Shown here piece by piece: positions 26,087-34,504 of a DNA stretch of 53,342 nt (position 1 is the first letter of the stretch; the number at the start of each line of letters is the position of its first letter). The DNA is taken from assembly GCA_000775715.1 (NCBI GenBank), contig JRWQ01000023.1, positions 1 through 53,342 of the forward strand, given 5' to 3'. Source of the DNA: Vibrio tubiashii (GTDB lineage: Bacteria > Pseudomonadota > Gammaproteobacteria > Enterobacterales > Vibrionaceae). The translations under genes and the position numbers were made by a program. The notes beneath the pieces are model-generated. The model saw only the letters and a list, made by a program, of their open reading frames with translations, was not told where the DNA came from and searched no databases.

Positions 26087-26452
26087 CTATAAATGCTTTG
26101 TCAAAGTATCCCAATGCGCATAATAAAATAGCAATGCTGCCAGCGTGATAAGCGTCATCAAGGTAATCGCCGCTCTCCATATAAATCGACTACTTCTCGG
26201 GGTGAGCTCTTTCTCACACTCATCACACACACTCAGAAAATTACGTCGGCTATCTAATTTAAAATCATCTTCATGAACCACCTTATTGCGGATGGTCGCG
26301 ATATACCTCAGTTTATCAATCACATCATGAGGCAACCGCTCTTCGCAGCTAGTTATAAGCTGATGCATTCCCTTACCGTCAGCATGATACTGCGTCCGGA
26401 GGAGCTTTTCGATTCTACGTGTGCGAATCACAACTTTTTCTATATCAGACAT
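26087..26452 (-). CDS. DUF4145-like protein with C-terminal membrane anchor
   Basis: 121 residues. The helical N-terminal part (1-90) includes IATIRNKVVHEDDF (about 47-60), in which R-x4-H is the signature of HEPN-type domains and of DUF4145. A Cys pair (SVCDECEKEL) follows, and a single hydrophobic helix (about 92-110) ends the protein, so the domain faces the cytoplasm. HEPN domains are often RNases or toxin components; no antitoxin partner is adjacent, so nuclease activity is inference. AGGGA precedes the ATG. Confidence 0.7.
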   Translation of the reverse strand: MSDIEKVVIRTRRIEKLLRTQYHADGKGMHQLITSCEERLPHDVIDKLRYIATIRNKVVHEDDFKLDSRRNFLSVCDECEKELTPRSSRFIWRAAITLMTLITLAALLFYYAHWDTLTKHL

Positions 26453-26721
26453 ACATTCCCTCCATCGCTATTAAGTTTAGGGGGTGTTTGTTTATTCTTC
26501 TATTCTACTGTCCCATTTTTGGTGCAAGTTTCAAGTAAATTTGTATAAAAGAATCAATAAGTAAACTAAACGTTCTATTAGCACCTGCTATCAATGCGTG
26601 ATATGCCTCGAAATTATTCCGGCTATTGTGCATTTTGTTTTTATAGCAAGACCCATGCCCAACACATTCAATCAAATCAAGATAAAATACAAAACAGCCT
26701 AAAGAAGGAGAGAACCCCACC

Positions 26722-27054
26722 ATGTCCCTAACATTGCTATTTACCCTTGTGATTGTGTTTATCCTAGCAAGTGGATGGGTGTTTGTTCGTTTCTATCGTA
26801 TGCATATCCAAGGTGACGGTGCTCCGGAACAGACCGCAGAAGTCACTATACTCGACAAGCAGTCCATACCCGTAGAAGATGTTGAGCCTGGTATGGATGA
26901 CCAAGAATATTGGATTTATGTGCAAAAAGGCCGCATTGGTCCAAAGCGTGAGTTTCAGGTAGGCGTCCACTATTACCACGCATTAAACCCGGGGGACCAT
27001 GGGACTCTCACCTATCAAGGCGACAAATTTCTACACTTTGCTCTCAGGCGTTAA
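26722..27054 (+). CDS. DUF2500 family protein, YhhM-like
   Basis: 110 residues with one N-terminal membrane helix (about 4-25) and a small beta-rich domain (about 40-110) bearing FQVGVHYYHALNPGDHGTLTYQGDKFLHF, read in pieces. Start ATG 26722 has AAGGAGAG upstream. E. coli yhhM, beside yhhN, is the counterpart; function unknown. The last 4 bp overlap the convergent acyltransferase gene. Confidence 0.85.
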   Translation: MSLTLLFTLVIVFILASGWVFVRFYRMHIQGDGAPEQTAEVTILDKQSIPVEDVEPGMDDQEYWIYVQKGRIGPKREFQVGVHYYHALNPGDHGTLTYQGDKFLHFALRR

Positions 27055-28064
27055 GGCAATAACCAACGCGTTTTGCTATGTAGAGAGAGTAACCAACTCA
27101 TCAACAGTGCAGCCCCTCCGCTAATCACAATCCACAAAGGAATAACCCAAGCAGGGTGACCTTGATACCAACCAAACTCCTTCATTGGCCAGAGGAAAAT
27201 GGGGTGCAAAATATAGATCCCTAAGCTGTGCTGGCTAATGAATCCAACCACTCGATTCGATTGTTCAGACAAACTCTCCCCAAAGTAACGGCAAACCAAG
27301 AAAATCATACTTGCCGCTAGCACTACATTTAGTGTTTTGTATGAGAGCCAACGGCCAATGGTATACTCTTGCGCTGCAATACTGTTAGTTATCACCATGT
27401 AGCCAGTAATGAACAGGGCACCAGTTCCCAGTAAAACAGCTCCTACGGCAGAGAGTGAAGATAGAGGAACACGCTTATAGAGCAGATAGCCCAACGGCAG
27501 ATAACCGCTGTACAACCAGAGCTCGTGGCTCCAAGGACCATCTATCCTCAACAAGAAAAGTAGCGTTGTCATCAACCAAATGCCAACAAAGGCGTACAAC
27601 GCACCATCGCCGTAGTTTTTAACCACTAACTGAAAGAATGGAATGACGAAATAAAGCGGAATAAAGTAATAGAAAAAGCCGAGATGATAGTAAGTCGCAT
27701 GCGTCACACTGTCAGTCAACACTTGGCTCACTTGCGCAGCGTCAAAGCCACTGTTGCTCCAGCCCGACAAGTAGGCATAGAACAACGACCAGATGATAAA
27801 GGGCACGAGAACCTTTCCCAGACGCCGCCTGACGTAATATTTGACATCAAATGGCCGCGTATCACTCAGCATCAAAGCGCCCGTTATTAGAATAAACACC
27901 GGAACAGCCCAGCGAGTTACGCTATTCACACCTATCGCAGTGACCCACTCACTAAATGGGATAACGCCAAACTCATGCCGATACGGAGCCAACACATGAA
28001 TGGCGATAACCGCCACGGCCGCCACGCAGCGTAATAAATCAAAAAACCTAACTCTGTCTCTCAT
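27051..28064 (-). CDS. Acyltransferase family 3 membrane protein (WecH-like)
   Basis: 337 residues from ATG 28064; the frame is open to 28238 but the upstream part overlaps the terminator of the next gene and is not coding. About ten helices. The family signature is RVRFFDLLRCVAAVAVIAIH (about 3-22), followed by VPVFILITGALML and RRRLGKVLVPFIIWS. Members O-acetylate sugars of surface polysaccharides; E. coli WecH acts on enterobacterial common antigen. The substrate here is unknown, and no polysaccharide cluster is nearby. Confidence 0.82.
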   Translation of the reverse strand: MRDRVRFFDLLRCVAAVAVIAIHVLAPYRHEFGVIPFSEWVTAIGVNSVTRWAVPVFILITGALMLSDTRPFDVKYYVRRRLGKVLVPFIIWSLFYAYLSGWSNSGFDAAQVSQVLTDSVTHATYYHLGFFYYFIPLYFVIPFFQLVVKNYGDGALYAFVGIWLMTTLLFLLRIDGPWSHELWLYSGYLPLGYLLYKRVPLSSLSAVGAVLLGTGALFITGYMVITNSIAAQEYTIGRWLSYKTLNVVLAASMIFLVCRYFGESLSEQSNRVVGFISQHSLGIYILHPIFLWPMKEFGWYQGHPAWVIPLWIVISGGAALLMSWLLSLHSKTRWLLP

Positions 28065-28108
28065 ACTGATGTGATATTCGATGCCGACTACCTTCGAATA
28101 TAGCAATA

Positions 28109-28145
28109 AAAAAGCCGAACAAAGTACGACTTTGTTCAGCTTTTG
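28109..28145 (-). terminator. Terminator of the ars operon
   Basis: Minus strand: a 12-bp stem between 28113-28124 and 28130-28141 (one G-U) with a 5-base loop and a following T run. It lies 23 bp after the arsJ stop. The plus side also has TTTT. Confidence 0.88.
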
Positions 28146-28167
28146 GTTATGAAACTGTTCGAAATGT

Positions 28168-29388
28168 CTAGGCAGTAGCGACTTGCTTGACCTTAGGTAA
28201 CTTAATTGAGATAAGCGTTGTAAGGGCAAGGAAAGCAAACGATACCCACAAGCACGCTGACAAGCCTGCCATTTGGAACACCAACCCTGATAGAATCGTA
28301 CCGATTAAACGGCCCATCGCATTTGCCATATAGTAGAAGCCGACATCAAGTGAAACACCATCGCCCTTGGCATAGCTAACGATCAGGTAGGAATGAAGGG
28401 AAGAATTGACCGCAAAGATAGCACCAAAAATCATCAAACCACCAACAATCACTAACTGTGGTTGCCAACCAATTTGCACCGCGTAAGCGATACCTGCTGT
28501 GACCATCGCCAATCCACCAGCCCAAAGCATCGCTGCATGGCCATCAGGAACTTTACCTTGCGCTTTACCGGTAATTTTCGGAGCAACGCCTTGAACGAAG
28601 CCGTAAGCAATGGTCCAAAGGGCTAAGAAGCCACCTACCCATGAGTGATTCCAGCCAAACACGCTGCCGAGATAGATAGGTAAGGCAATCACAAACCATA
28701 CATCACGCGCGCCAAATAGGAACATTCGCGCTGCAGATAAGATATTAATAGACTCAGATTTGGAGAATATCTGCTTGAACTTAGGCTTAGTTTTCGCTTT
28801 ACCTAAATCAGCCTCTAAGCTCAATAGACTGCCAATGAACACTAAGGTCAACACACCCGCCATGGCCAATACCGCATAGTTAAAGCCTATGGTTGAAAGC
28901 AAAAAGCCACCGACAAAGAAACCTGCTCCTTTAAGGGCATTTTTTGATCCGGTTAAAATCGCAATCCATTTATACAAAGCACCTTGTTGCTCATCTGGTA
29001 CTAAGGTTTTGATTGAGCTCTTAGCACTCATCTTGTTGAGATCTTTAGCAATTCCTGACAACGCTTGAGCCGCCATTACCCATGGGATAGTCAACCATAC
29101 GTTAGGCACAGCAAGCATAGCCAACGCAACTATCTGCATTGCCAAGCCAAGGTTCATTGTCTTATTCAGGCCCAACCTCGCGCCAAGCCAGCCACCAATT
29201 AAGTTAGTGACAACACCAAAGAATTCGTAGAAAAGAAACAGCGAAGCGATTTCTAGCGAACTGTAACCCAAATCATAAAAGTACAGCACCACCAACATGC
29301 GCAAAGCGCCATCGGTAATCGTGAAGTTCCAGTAATTGAACGTCACTAGCATGTATTGACGAACACTTTTGCTTAGGTTTGAGAACAT
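28168..29388 (-). CDS. arsJ: Organoarsenical efflux MFS transporter ArsJ
   Basis: 406 residues and about twelve helices of the major facilitator superfamily. ArsJ exports 1-arseno-3-phosphoglycerate, the unstable arsenate ester made by an ars-type GAPDH; outside the cell it breaks down to arsenate. Identification rests on the sequence (FNYWNFTITDGALRMLVVLY, SGIAKDLNKMSAKSSIKTL) and on the GAPDH and arsR genes in the same operon. It lies 101 bp after the phosphatase-like gene and ends the operon. Confidence 0.92.
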   Translation of the reverse strand: MFSNLSKSVRQYMLVTFNYWNFTITDGALRMLVVLYFYDLGYSSLEIASLFLFYEFFGVVTNLIGGWLGARLGLNKTMNLGLAMQIVALAMLAVPNVWLTIPWVMAAQALSGIAKDLNKMSAKSSIKTLVPDEQQGALYKWIAILTGSKNALKGAGFFVGGFLLSTIGFNYAVLAMAGVLTLVFIGSLLSLEADLGKAKTKPKFKQIFSKSESINILSAARMFLFGARDVWFVIALPIYLGSVFGWNHSWVGGFLALWTIAYGFVQGVAPKITGKAQGKVPDGHAAMLWAGGLAMVTAGIAYAVQIGWQPQLVIVGGLMIFGAIFAVNSSLHSYLIVSYAKGDGVSLDVGFYYMANAMGRLIGTILSGLVFQMAGLSACLWVSFAFLALTTLISIKLPKVKQVATA

Positions 29389-29489
29389 AACGTCATAGCC
29401 ATTGAAAGGAACATAAACAGTAGCGTGATAGATTGATGAGCTTTCGGACCATCACAACCCAAAAGCTCTATTTGCCGTTCAAGTAGCGA

Positions 29490-29981
29490 TTACTTCACAG
29501 CCACTTGGTTGATGTAGTCCACCTGAACCTGCTTGGTAAATGCACCTGGTCGAAGCGCTTGAACTTCACGCACAATGTCTTCTAATTTCCACTGCTTCTC
29601 TAATAGTAGGTGAGCCGCAAACAGACCGGTGCGACCAGAACCGCCCATACAGTGCATCGCAACTTTACCGCCGTTATCAACAATTTTATGTAGTTCTGGA
29701 CTCGCAGTCTGCCACTTTGAGGCAAAGTCAGCACCTGGAGCGCAGTCGTCTTCAATCTCAATTTGGAACCACTGCATACCGAGTTGCTGAGTTTTCTCAC
29801 CAAGCTCAGAGACCTCTTTGCTTGCCAATTCAGCATCGTCTAAAGCAGTCACTATCGCCTCAACACCCTGCTCTTTTAGCTGAGCTAGGGATGTATCAAG
29901 ATCAACACCTTTAGTGCCTGGACAAGGAGTAAGTACTAACGCACCAGTTTCAATATCAAGTTGCCATGTTGGGTGTGTCAT
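29490..29981 (-). CDS. Dual-specificity-phosphatase-like protein in ars operon
   Basis: 163 residues. The phosphatase loop HCMGGSGRTGL (about 109-119) fits HCX5R(S/T), with a candidate general acid in DDCAPGADF (about 78-86). The overall form resembles the CDKN3/kinase-interacting branch of dual-specificity phosphatases. GGAG lies before its ATG, and it starts 12 bp after the GAPDH stop, so it is cotranscribed. CX5R enzymes can reduce arsenate (ArsC of the LMW-PTP type, Acr2 of the Cdc25-like type), but this one is of a different branch. Its role in arsenic metabolism is unproven; regulation by dephosphorylation is an alternative. Confidence 0.75.
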   Translation of the reverse strand: MTHPTWQLDIETGALVLTPCPGTKGVDLDTSLAQLKEQGVEAIVTALDDAELASKEVSELGEKTQQLGMQWFQIEIEDDCAPGADFASKWQTASPELHKIVDNGGKVAMHCMGGSGRTGLFAAHLLLEKQWKLEDIVREVQALRPGAFTKQVQVDYINQVAVK

Positions 29982-29993
29982 AGCATGTGCTCC

Positions 29994-30995
29994 TTAGCTT
30001 AAGCCAACTTTGCGTACCAACTCAGCCGTGCGAGTCGCGTAACCCATTTCGTTATCGTACCAAGCGTAGATCTTCACCATACGCTTACCAACTAGCATGG
30101 TAGATAGTGCATCAACGATAGTTGAACGCTGGTCGCCTTTATAGTCGATAGAAACCAGTGGACGCTCTTCATAACCAAGAATGCCTTTTAGTGCTCCCTC
30201 AGAAGCCTCTTTTAGCAGCGCGTTTACCTCTTCTGCTGTCGTGTCTTGCTTCACTTCGAAAACAATATCAGTAAGAGAAGCGTTTGCTAGTGGCACACGA
30301 ACAGCATGGCCGTTAATGCGATTTTCTAACTCCGGGAAAATCTCAACAATCGCTTTCGCACTACCTGTTGTGGTTGGAATCAAGCTCATTCCACAAGCAC
30401 GAGCTCGGCGAAGATCTTTGTGCGGCGCATCAAGAATAGTTTGAGTATTGGTTAGATCGTGGATTGTAGTAAACGACGCGTTCTCAATTCCTAGCTTCTC
30501 ATTAATTACTTTCACCACTGGCGCGATACAGTTAGTAGTACAAGATGCCGCTGTGACGATCTGATGAACTGCAGGATCAAAAATTTCATCATTCACGCCC
30601 ACAACAATATTAGCCACACCCTCTTCTTTCACTGGCGCAGAAACCACAACACGTTTTACGCCTTGTGCTAGATACTTGTTAAGGAACGAAGTTTTGCGAT
30701 GCACGCCTGTTGCTTCAATCACGACATCACAACCAGACCAATCAATCGCATCAATCTCTTTCTCTTGGCTAGTTTTGATAACCTGACCATTGATTAGGAT
30801 TTGGTTGCCTTCGGCTTTCACTTCGTGGTGCCAACGGCCTTGTACTGAATCAAACTCTAGAAGGTGCGCCAACGTAGCAGTATCTCCCGCTACATCATTG
30901 ATTTGGACAAACTCTAGCTCCTGCCAATCAAATGCTGCGCGAAGTGCTAAACGTCCAATACGACCGAAACCGTTAATACCTACTTTAATTGCCAT
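29994..30995 (-). CDS. ArsJ-associated glyceraldehyde-3-phosphate dehydrogenase
   Basis: 333 residues. NAD-binding Rossmann fold starts KVGINGFGRIGRLALRAAF; the active-site cysteine is in AASCTTNCIAPV (about 148-159). In ars operons this enzyme uses arsenate in place of phosphate and forms 1-arseno-3-phosphoglycerate for ArsJ. It is not the glycolytic GAPDH by context, though the chemistry is the same. It lies 24 bp after arsR and 12 bp before the phosphatase-like gene. Confidence 0.93.
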   Translation of the reverse strand: MAIKVGINGFGRIGRLALRAAFDWQELEFVQINDVAGDTATLAHLLEFDSVQGRWHHEVKAEGNQILINGQVIKTSQEKEIDAIDWSGCDVVIEATGVHRKTSFLNKYLAQGVKRVVVSAPVKEEGVANIVVGVNDEIFDPAVHQIVTAASCTTNCIAPVVKVINEKLGIENASFTTIHDLTNTQTILDAPHKDLRRARACGMSLIPTTTGSAKAIVEIFPELENRINGHAVRVPLANASLTDIVFEVKQDTTAEEVNALLKEASEGALKGILGYEERPLVSIDYKGDQRSTIVDALSTMLVGKRMVKIYAWYDNEMGYATRTAELVRKVGLS

Positions 30996-31019
30996 AACTT
31001 AATCTCTTCTATCTCTTAA

Positions 31020-31361
31020 TCACTGACAGCAAACAGGGCGAGCCTGAATTGCATGAAGTCGTTCAATATCTTGTTGGTACTCTGTCTTAAGGCAGTTAGA
31101 TGCCACAAGATCGTCAATAAGCTTTTTCATCCATCCGGGCAGGTCAGCAGACAAGCGGTAAAACACCCACTGCCCCTGACGAACATCAACTAAGATGCCG
31201 CTTGAGCGTAACTGAGCAAGATGACGAGAAATTTTCGGTTGGCTCTCTTGCAGCGCTTCCGTTAGCTCACCCACACACAAACACTCTTCGCGCATGATTA
31301 ACATCAGGCAACGAACTCGAGTTTCATCAGATAACAACTTAAAGAATTGGTGAGGTAACAT
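31020..31361 (-). CDS. arsR: ArsR family arsenic-responsive repressor
   Basis: 113 residues with a winged helix: LCVGELTEALQESQPKISRH (about 30-49) and VDVRQGQWVFYRLS as the wing. ECLCVGEL supplies the cysteine pair used by ArsR to bind As(III), and the protein ends PVCCQ with two further cysteines. It heads the operon, and an inverted repeat just upstream is a likely operator. The trivalent ligand implies that some arsenate is reduced in the cell before induction. Confidence 0.93.
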   Translation of the reverse strand: MLPHQFFKLLSDETRVRCLMLIMREECLCVGELTEALQESQPKISRHLAQLRSSGILVDVRQGQWVFYRLSADLPGWMKKLIDDLVASNCLKTEYQQDIERLHAIQARPVCCQ

Positions 31362-31366
31362 AAAAC

Positions 31367-31390
31367 ATACTCATATATGGATATGCGTAT
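31367..31390. promoter_or_regulatory. Candidate ArsR operator
   Basis: ATACTCATAT (31367-31376) and ATATGCGTAT (31381-31390) form an inverted repeat with nine of ten pairs and a 4-bp centre. It lies 5 bp before the arsR start, where bound repressor would block the promoter or the message leader. The position and A/T-rich dyad fit ArsR/SmtB sites. Confidence 0.65.
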
Positions 31391-31458
31391 ATATTATTTA
31401 AAAATGGGGCGTGATCAAGCCAATTAGAGTAATTGTCATAAAAGATTAATAAACCAGA

Positions 31459-32685
31459 TCAAATAACGATGTTGAGGTCTTGGCTCCAGCGCTGAGCCTG
31501 GGAGATGCGTGGCATTACCTCACTAAAAGACAAGTTCAAACGTTGACAGGACGACTCGACTCCTTGCCAATCTGCTCTTTCATAGCACTCCTCCAACTTA
31601 AGGAGATCGCCATAGGGTCCTTGCCTTTCAATTAGGGCCGCTTTAATGGTCACAGACAAAGGTAGCTGTTCGACAAGATCTTTCAGTGACATATCGAGCA
31701 TTGAGTCGAGTAGAGACAGCAGGCCAATGAGGAAAGCTTGTTCTCGAAACTGGTTGAATGGATTGTCATTAGACATGAGCAAAAAGAACTGAGCACGTTG
31801 CAGAGACAAGGTGTAAATCTCTTTTGGTTTACTCGCAGAGACAAATGAAGCAACGGCCAGCGACACAAAGATCTTCAGCTTATCTTGACCGAGATAAACC
31901 AGCGCCTGGCGAAAAGAGGATATCGGCGTTGCGATCCGGTTGGACATAGTATTCACGAAGCGCAGTAACTTATAAGACAAGGCAACATCACGAGCGACAA
32001 GCTTCTCTACCTTTTCAAAATCGACCGAAGGTTTGCACACCTCTCGGAATAACTCCATGGCAATAACATGTTGAGGGCTGACGTAACGCTGGCGAATGAC
32101 TTGTGGCTTACTGAAAAAGTAGCCTTGGAAAAAAGTAAAACCCGCAGAACGCGTGGCGAGGAACTCCTGTTCCGTTTCAACTTTTTCTGCAAGGAATCGA
32201 CGTTTGCTACCCTTTGCCAATCGCTCTTTAACTAAAGCACACGACTCTTCTAAGCCTGTCGCCATAATATCTATCTTAACGATTTGCACGTAAGGTAAGA
32301 ATCGTTCCCACTCCGGCTTGTAAATGAAGTCGTCCAGTGCAATTAAGTAACCACGAGCGTGTATCTGTTTAATTGCCTCATACAACTCATCATTGGGCGT
32401 ACAAGTCTCCAATACCTCTACCACTATTTGCTCTTTAGGCAGTGTAAGAGGCAATAGACGCACTAAACTACTATGAGGAAAATTGATAAAGCAACGAGAC
32501 TTGGCCAAAGCCGGGTTGGTACCGATAGTCAGAAAGTTCTCGACAATTAAACGGTATGTAGCGCGATTAGAGTCCACATGCTCAGGATATGCATTGCTCT
32601 CTCCATCTCGGAAAAGCAACTCATATCCTAGAGTTTGTCGTTTAGCATTCAGAATAGGTTGGCGAGCTACATAAGTATCTCTCAT
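31459..32685 (-). CDS. EAL-HDOD domain signalling protein (YuxH-like)
   Basis: 408 residues. An N-terminal EAL domain (about 1-200) has YELLFRDGE at the EAL position, INFPHSSLV, VEVLET, IALDDFIYKPE, VKIDIM and FFQGYFFSKP. A C-terminal HDOD domain (about 200-390) follows, with YKLLRFVNT and ISSFRQALVYLG. EAL domains hydrolyse cyclic di-GMP; in this architecture the loop after DDF departs from active enzymes (DDFIYKPEW), so it may bind rather than cleave the nucleotide. It starts 18 bp after rhtB and is probably in the same transcript. Confidence 0.85.
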   Translation of the reverse strand: MRDTYVARQPILNAKRQTLGYELLFRDGESNAYPEHVDSNRATYRLIVENFLTIGTNPALAKSRCFINFPHSSLVRLLPLTLPKEQIVVEVLETCTPNDELYEAIKQIHARGYLIALDDFIYKPEWERFLPYVQIVKIDIMATGLEESCALVKERLAKGSKRRFLAEKVETEQEFLATRSAGFTFFQGYFFSKPQVIRQRYVSPQHVIAMELFREVCKPSVDFEKVEKLVARDVALSYKLLRFVNTMSNRIATPISSFRQALVYLGQDKLKIFVSLAVASFVSASKPKEIYTLSLQRAQFFLLMSNDNPFNQFREQAFLIGLLSLLDSMLDMSLKDLVEQLPLSVTIKAALIERQGPYGDLLKLEECYERADWQGVESSCQRLNLSFSEVMPRISQAQRWSQDLNIVI

Positions 32686-32703
32686 CTACGTATTGCTTCC
32701 CAA

Positions 32704-33321
32704 TCAAGCTTTAGCTGCGGCTAGCAAAGCACCGCAGCCGACAAACATAGAGCCAAAGACTTTATTAATGCGAGACATTATTTTATCCGAACGAATAAAG
32801 CGCCCCATTTGCGCCGCTAAGCTGGTGTAACCGAGCATAACAATGGAGTCGATACCAACAGTCGTCACACCAAGCACCAATAACTGCGTGATTTGATCTT
32901 TTGTAGGGTCGATAAACTGAGGGAAAAGCGCAACTAAGAAAACAATCGATTTAGGGTTAGTTAAGTTAATCAGTACCGCTTTGCGCATCAGCTTAAAACT
33001 TGATAAGTGCTGAGTCTCGGTTGTTGCAGATAGGCTAGAATGATCGCGCCACTTTTGAATACCTAGCCAGACCAGGTAACCAGCGCCGACCCACTTGATA
33101 ACACTAAAGGCAAAAGCAGATTGCGCCACCAAGGCACCGATCCCTGCCCCTACCAACACAATGTGAATCGCCAAGCCAATCTGTAAACCCGCAATGGCAG
33201 AAATCGAACGACGAGTACCATAACTCAAACCGTTACTGATCGAATTCACTGTACCAGAACCTGGAGCCAAGCTAAAAACAATGGCTGTGACCACATAAGC
33301 AAGCCAAACATGCATATCCAT
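32704..33321 (-). CDS. rhtB: Homoserine/homoserine lactone efflux protein RhtB (LysE family)
   Basis: 205 residues, six hydrophobic helices, and the LysE/RhtB signature SLAPGSGTVNSISNGLSYGT (about 18-37). Exports homoserine and related compounds from the cytoplasm. It diverges from pldB, and in E. coli rhtB-pldB-yigL are neighbours, which supports the assignment. GGAG precedes the ATG. Confidence 0.9.
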   Translation of the reverse strand: MDMHVWLAYVVTAIVFSLAPGSGTVNSISNGLSYGTRRSISAIAGLQIGLAIHIVLVGAGIGALVAQSAFAFSVIKWVGAGYLVWLGIQKWRDHSSLSATTETQHLSSFKLMRKAVLINLTNPKSIVFLVALFPQFIDPTKDQITQLLVLGVTTVGIDSIVMLGYTSLAAQMGRFIRSDKIMSRINKVFGSMFVGCGALLAAAKA

Positions 33322-33408
33322 CGTATTTCTCCTCGACTAAATGCAGCTAGAGACACATAATCTAAATTCTGTCGCAAAAATGAAATCGTAATCAAACACT
33401 TCAAATCT

Positions 33409-34395
33409 ATGAATGATTCAAGCTTCGCTATAAAACCTCCTTATACTCAAGAGTCCAATTTTGAGCAAGCAATCAATAACAAAATTGCTGATTTTTGGGC
33501 GTCTCGCGTTGACGGGTTTCAGAAGTCATTTGATAAAACCTCTTTATATTGGGTTAAGTTTACGGCTCCTGAGCACACTAAAGCGATTCTAGTGGTCAAT
33601 GGTCGTATTGAGTGTTGCGAAAAATACCAAGAGCTGTTTTATGATTTGTTTCAGCAAGGCTACGATGTCTACTCCTATGATCATCGAGGGCAAGGGCTTT
33701 CACAGCGCCTAATTGAAGACCAACAAATGGGCTACGTGGAGGAGTTTGACGACTACGTCAAAGACCTAGACAAGCTCGTCGATGTTTTCAAACTAAGTCA
33801 ATATGATAAGTGCTACCTGCTAGGGCACTCTATGGGTGGCAACATTGTGACTCGCTACCTGCAGAACTATCAATCCCCCTTCGCCGCTGTGTCACTAAGC
33901 GCTCCCATGTATGGTGTAAACGTCCCTGCGCACCTTAAACCATTTGCAACCATACTTGGCCAGTTGTTAACGGCTATCTACCCTAAACCTACTTTTGCCC
34001 CAGGCCAGGTTGCCTATTTCCCTAAGCCATATGAAGGTAACTTTCTTAGTCAGAGTTTGGTTCGCTATCGCTGGTTTAGGGATCTGTACGAGCAAAAGCC
34101 TCAACTAAAAATTGGTGGCGCTAGTACACGTTGGGTTTGGCAAGGGCTTATGTCTTGTAAGCAATGTTACTTAATGACGCGCCACCTCAAACAACCACTA
34201 CTAGTGATGCAAGCAGGAGAGGATCAAATCGTCTCCAATCCGGCTCAATTTCAATTTATGAAGAAACTCGCTCGAACCAATACTCAATGCGCATTTAAGA
34301 TTATTCAAGGTGCTAAACACGAACTACTGTTTGAAAAGGATGAGTATCGTAACCAGGCCCTAGATGCCACACTGGCCTTTTTCGAGCGACACTAA
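33409..34395 (+). CDS. pldB: Lysophospholipase L2 PldB
   Basis: An alpha/beta hydrolase at the inner membrane that removes the acyl chain of lysophospholipids. 328 residues (E. coli 340). The nucleophile elbow is LLGHSMGGNIVTRYL (about 141-155); DHRGQGLSQR is the oxyanion region; the acid and base are likely in GEDQIVSNP and GAKHELLFE. It diverges from rhtB and lies 110 bp before yigL. No clear Shine-Dalgarno is seen. Confidence 0.93.
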   Translation: MNDSSFAIKPPYTQESNFEQAINNKIADFWASRVDGFQKSFDKTSLYWVKFTAPEHTKAILVVNGRIECCEKYQELFYDLFQQGYDVYSYDHRGQGLSQRLIEDQQMGYVEEFDDYVKDLDKLVDVFKLSQYDKCYLLGHSMGGNIVTRYLQNYQSPFAAVSLSAPMYGVNVPAHLKPFATILGQLLTAIYPKPTFAPGQVAYFPKPYEGNFLSQSLVRYRWFRDLYEQKPQLKIGGASTRWVWQGLMSCKQCYLMTRHLKQPLLVMQAGEDQIVSNPAQFQFMKKLARTNTQCAFKIIQGAKHELLFEKDEYRNQALDATLAFFERH

Positions 34396-34504
34396 AATAG
34401 GAAATTCCACAGGGTGATCTTTACCCTCTTTTTCCCTTATCCGTTCGAGTAAACTTACCCTTCAAAGTCCGCTGGACTATTAACGCTGTAGATACGAGGG
34501 TGAT

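Noticed and set aside
26505..26723. 72-codon minus-strand frame upstream of the DUF2500 gene
   Set aside because: No ribosome-binding site or recognisable features, and it spans the probable promoter region of the plus-strand gene.
28065..28238. N-terminal extension of the acyltransferase frame
   Set aside because: It runs through the terminator and into the 3' end of arsJ, and the family signature begins at the internal methionine (28064).
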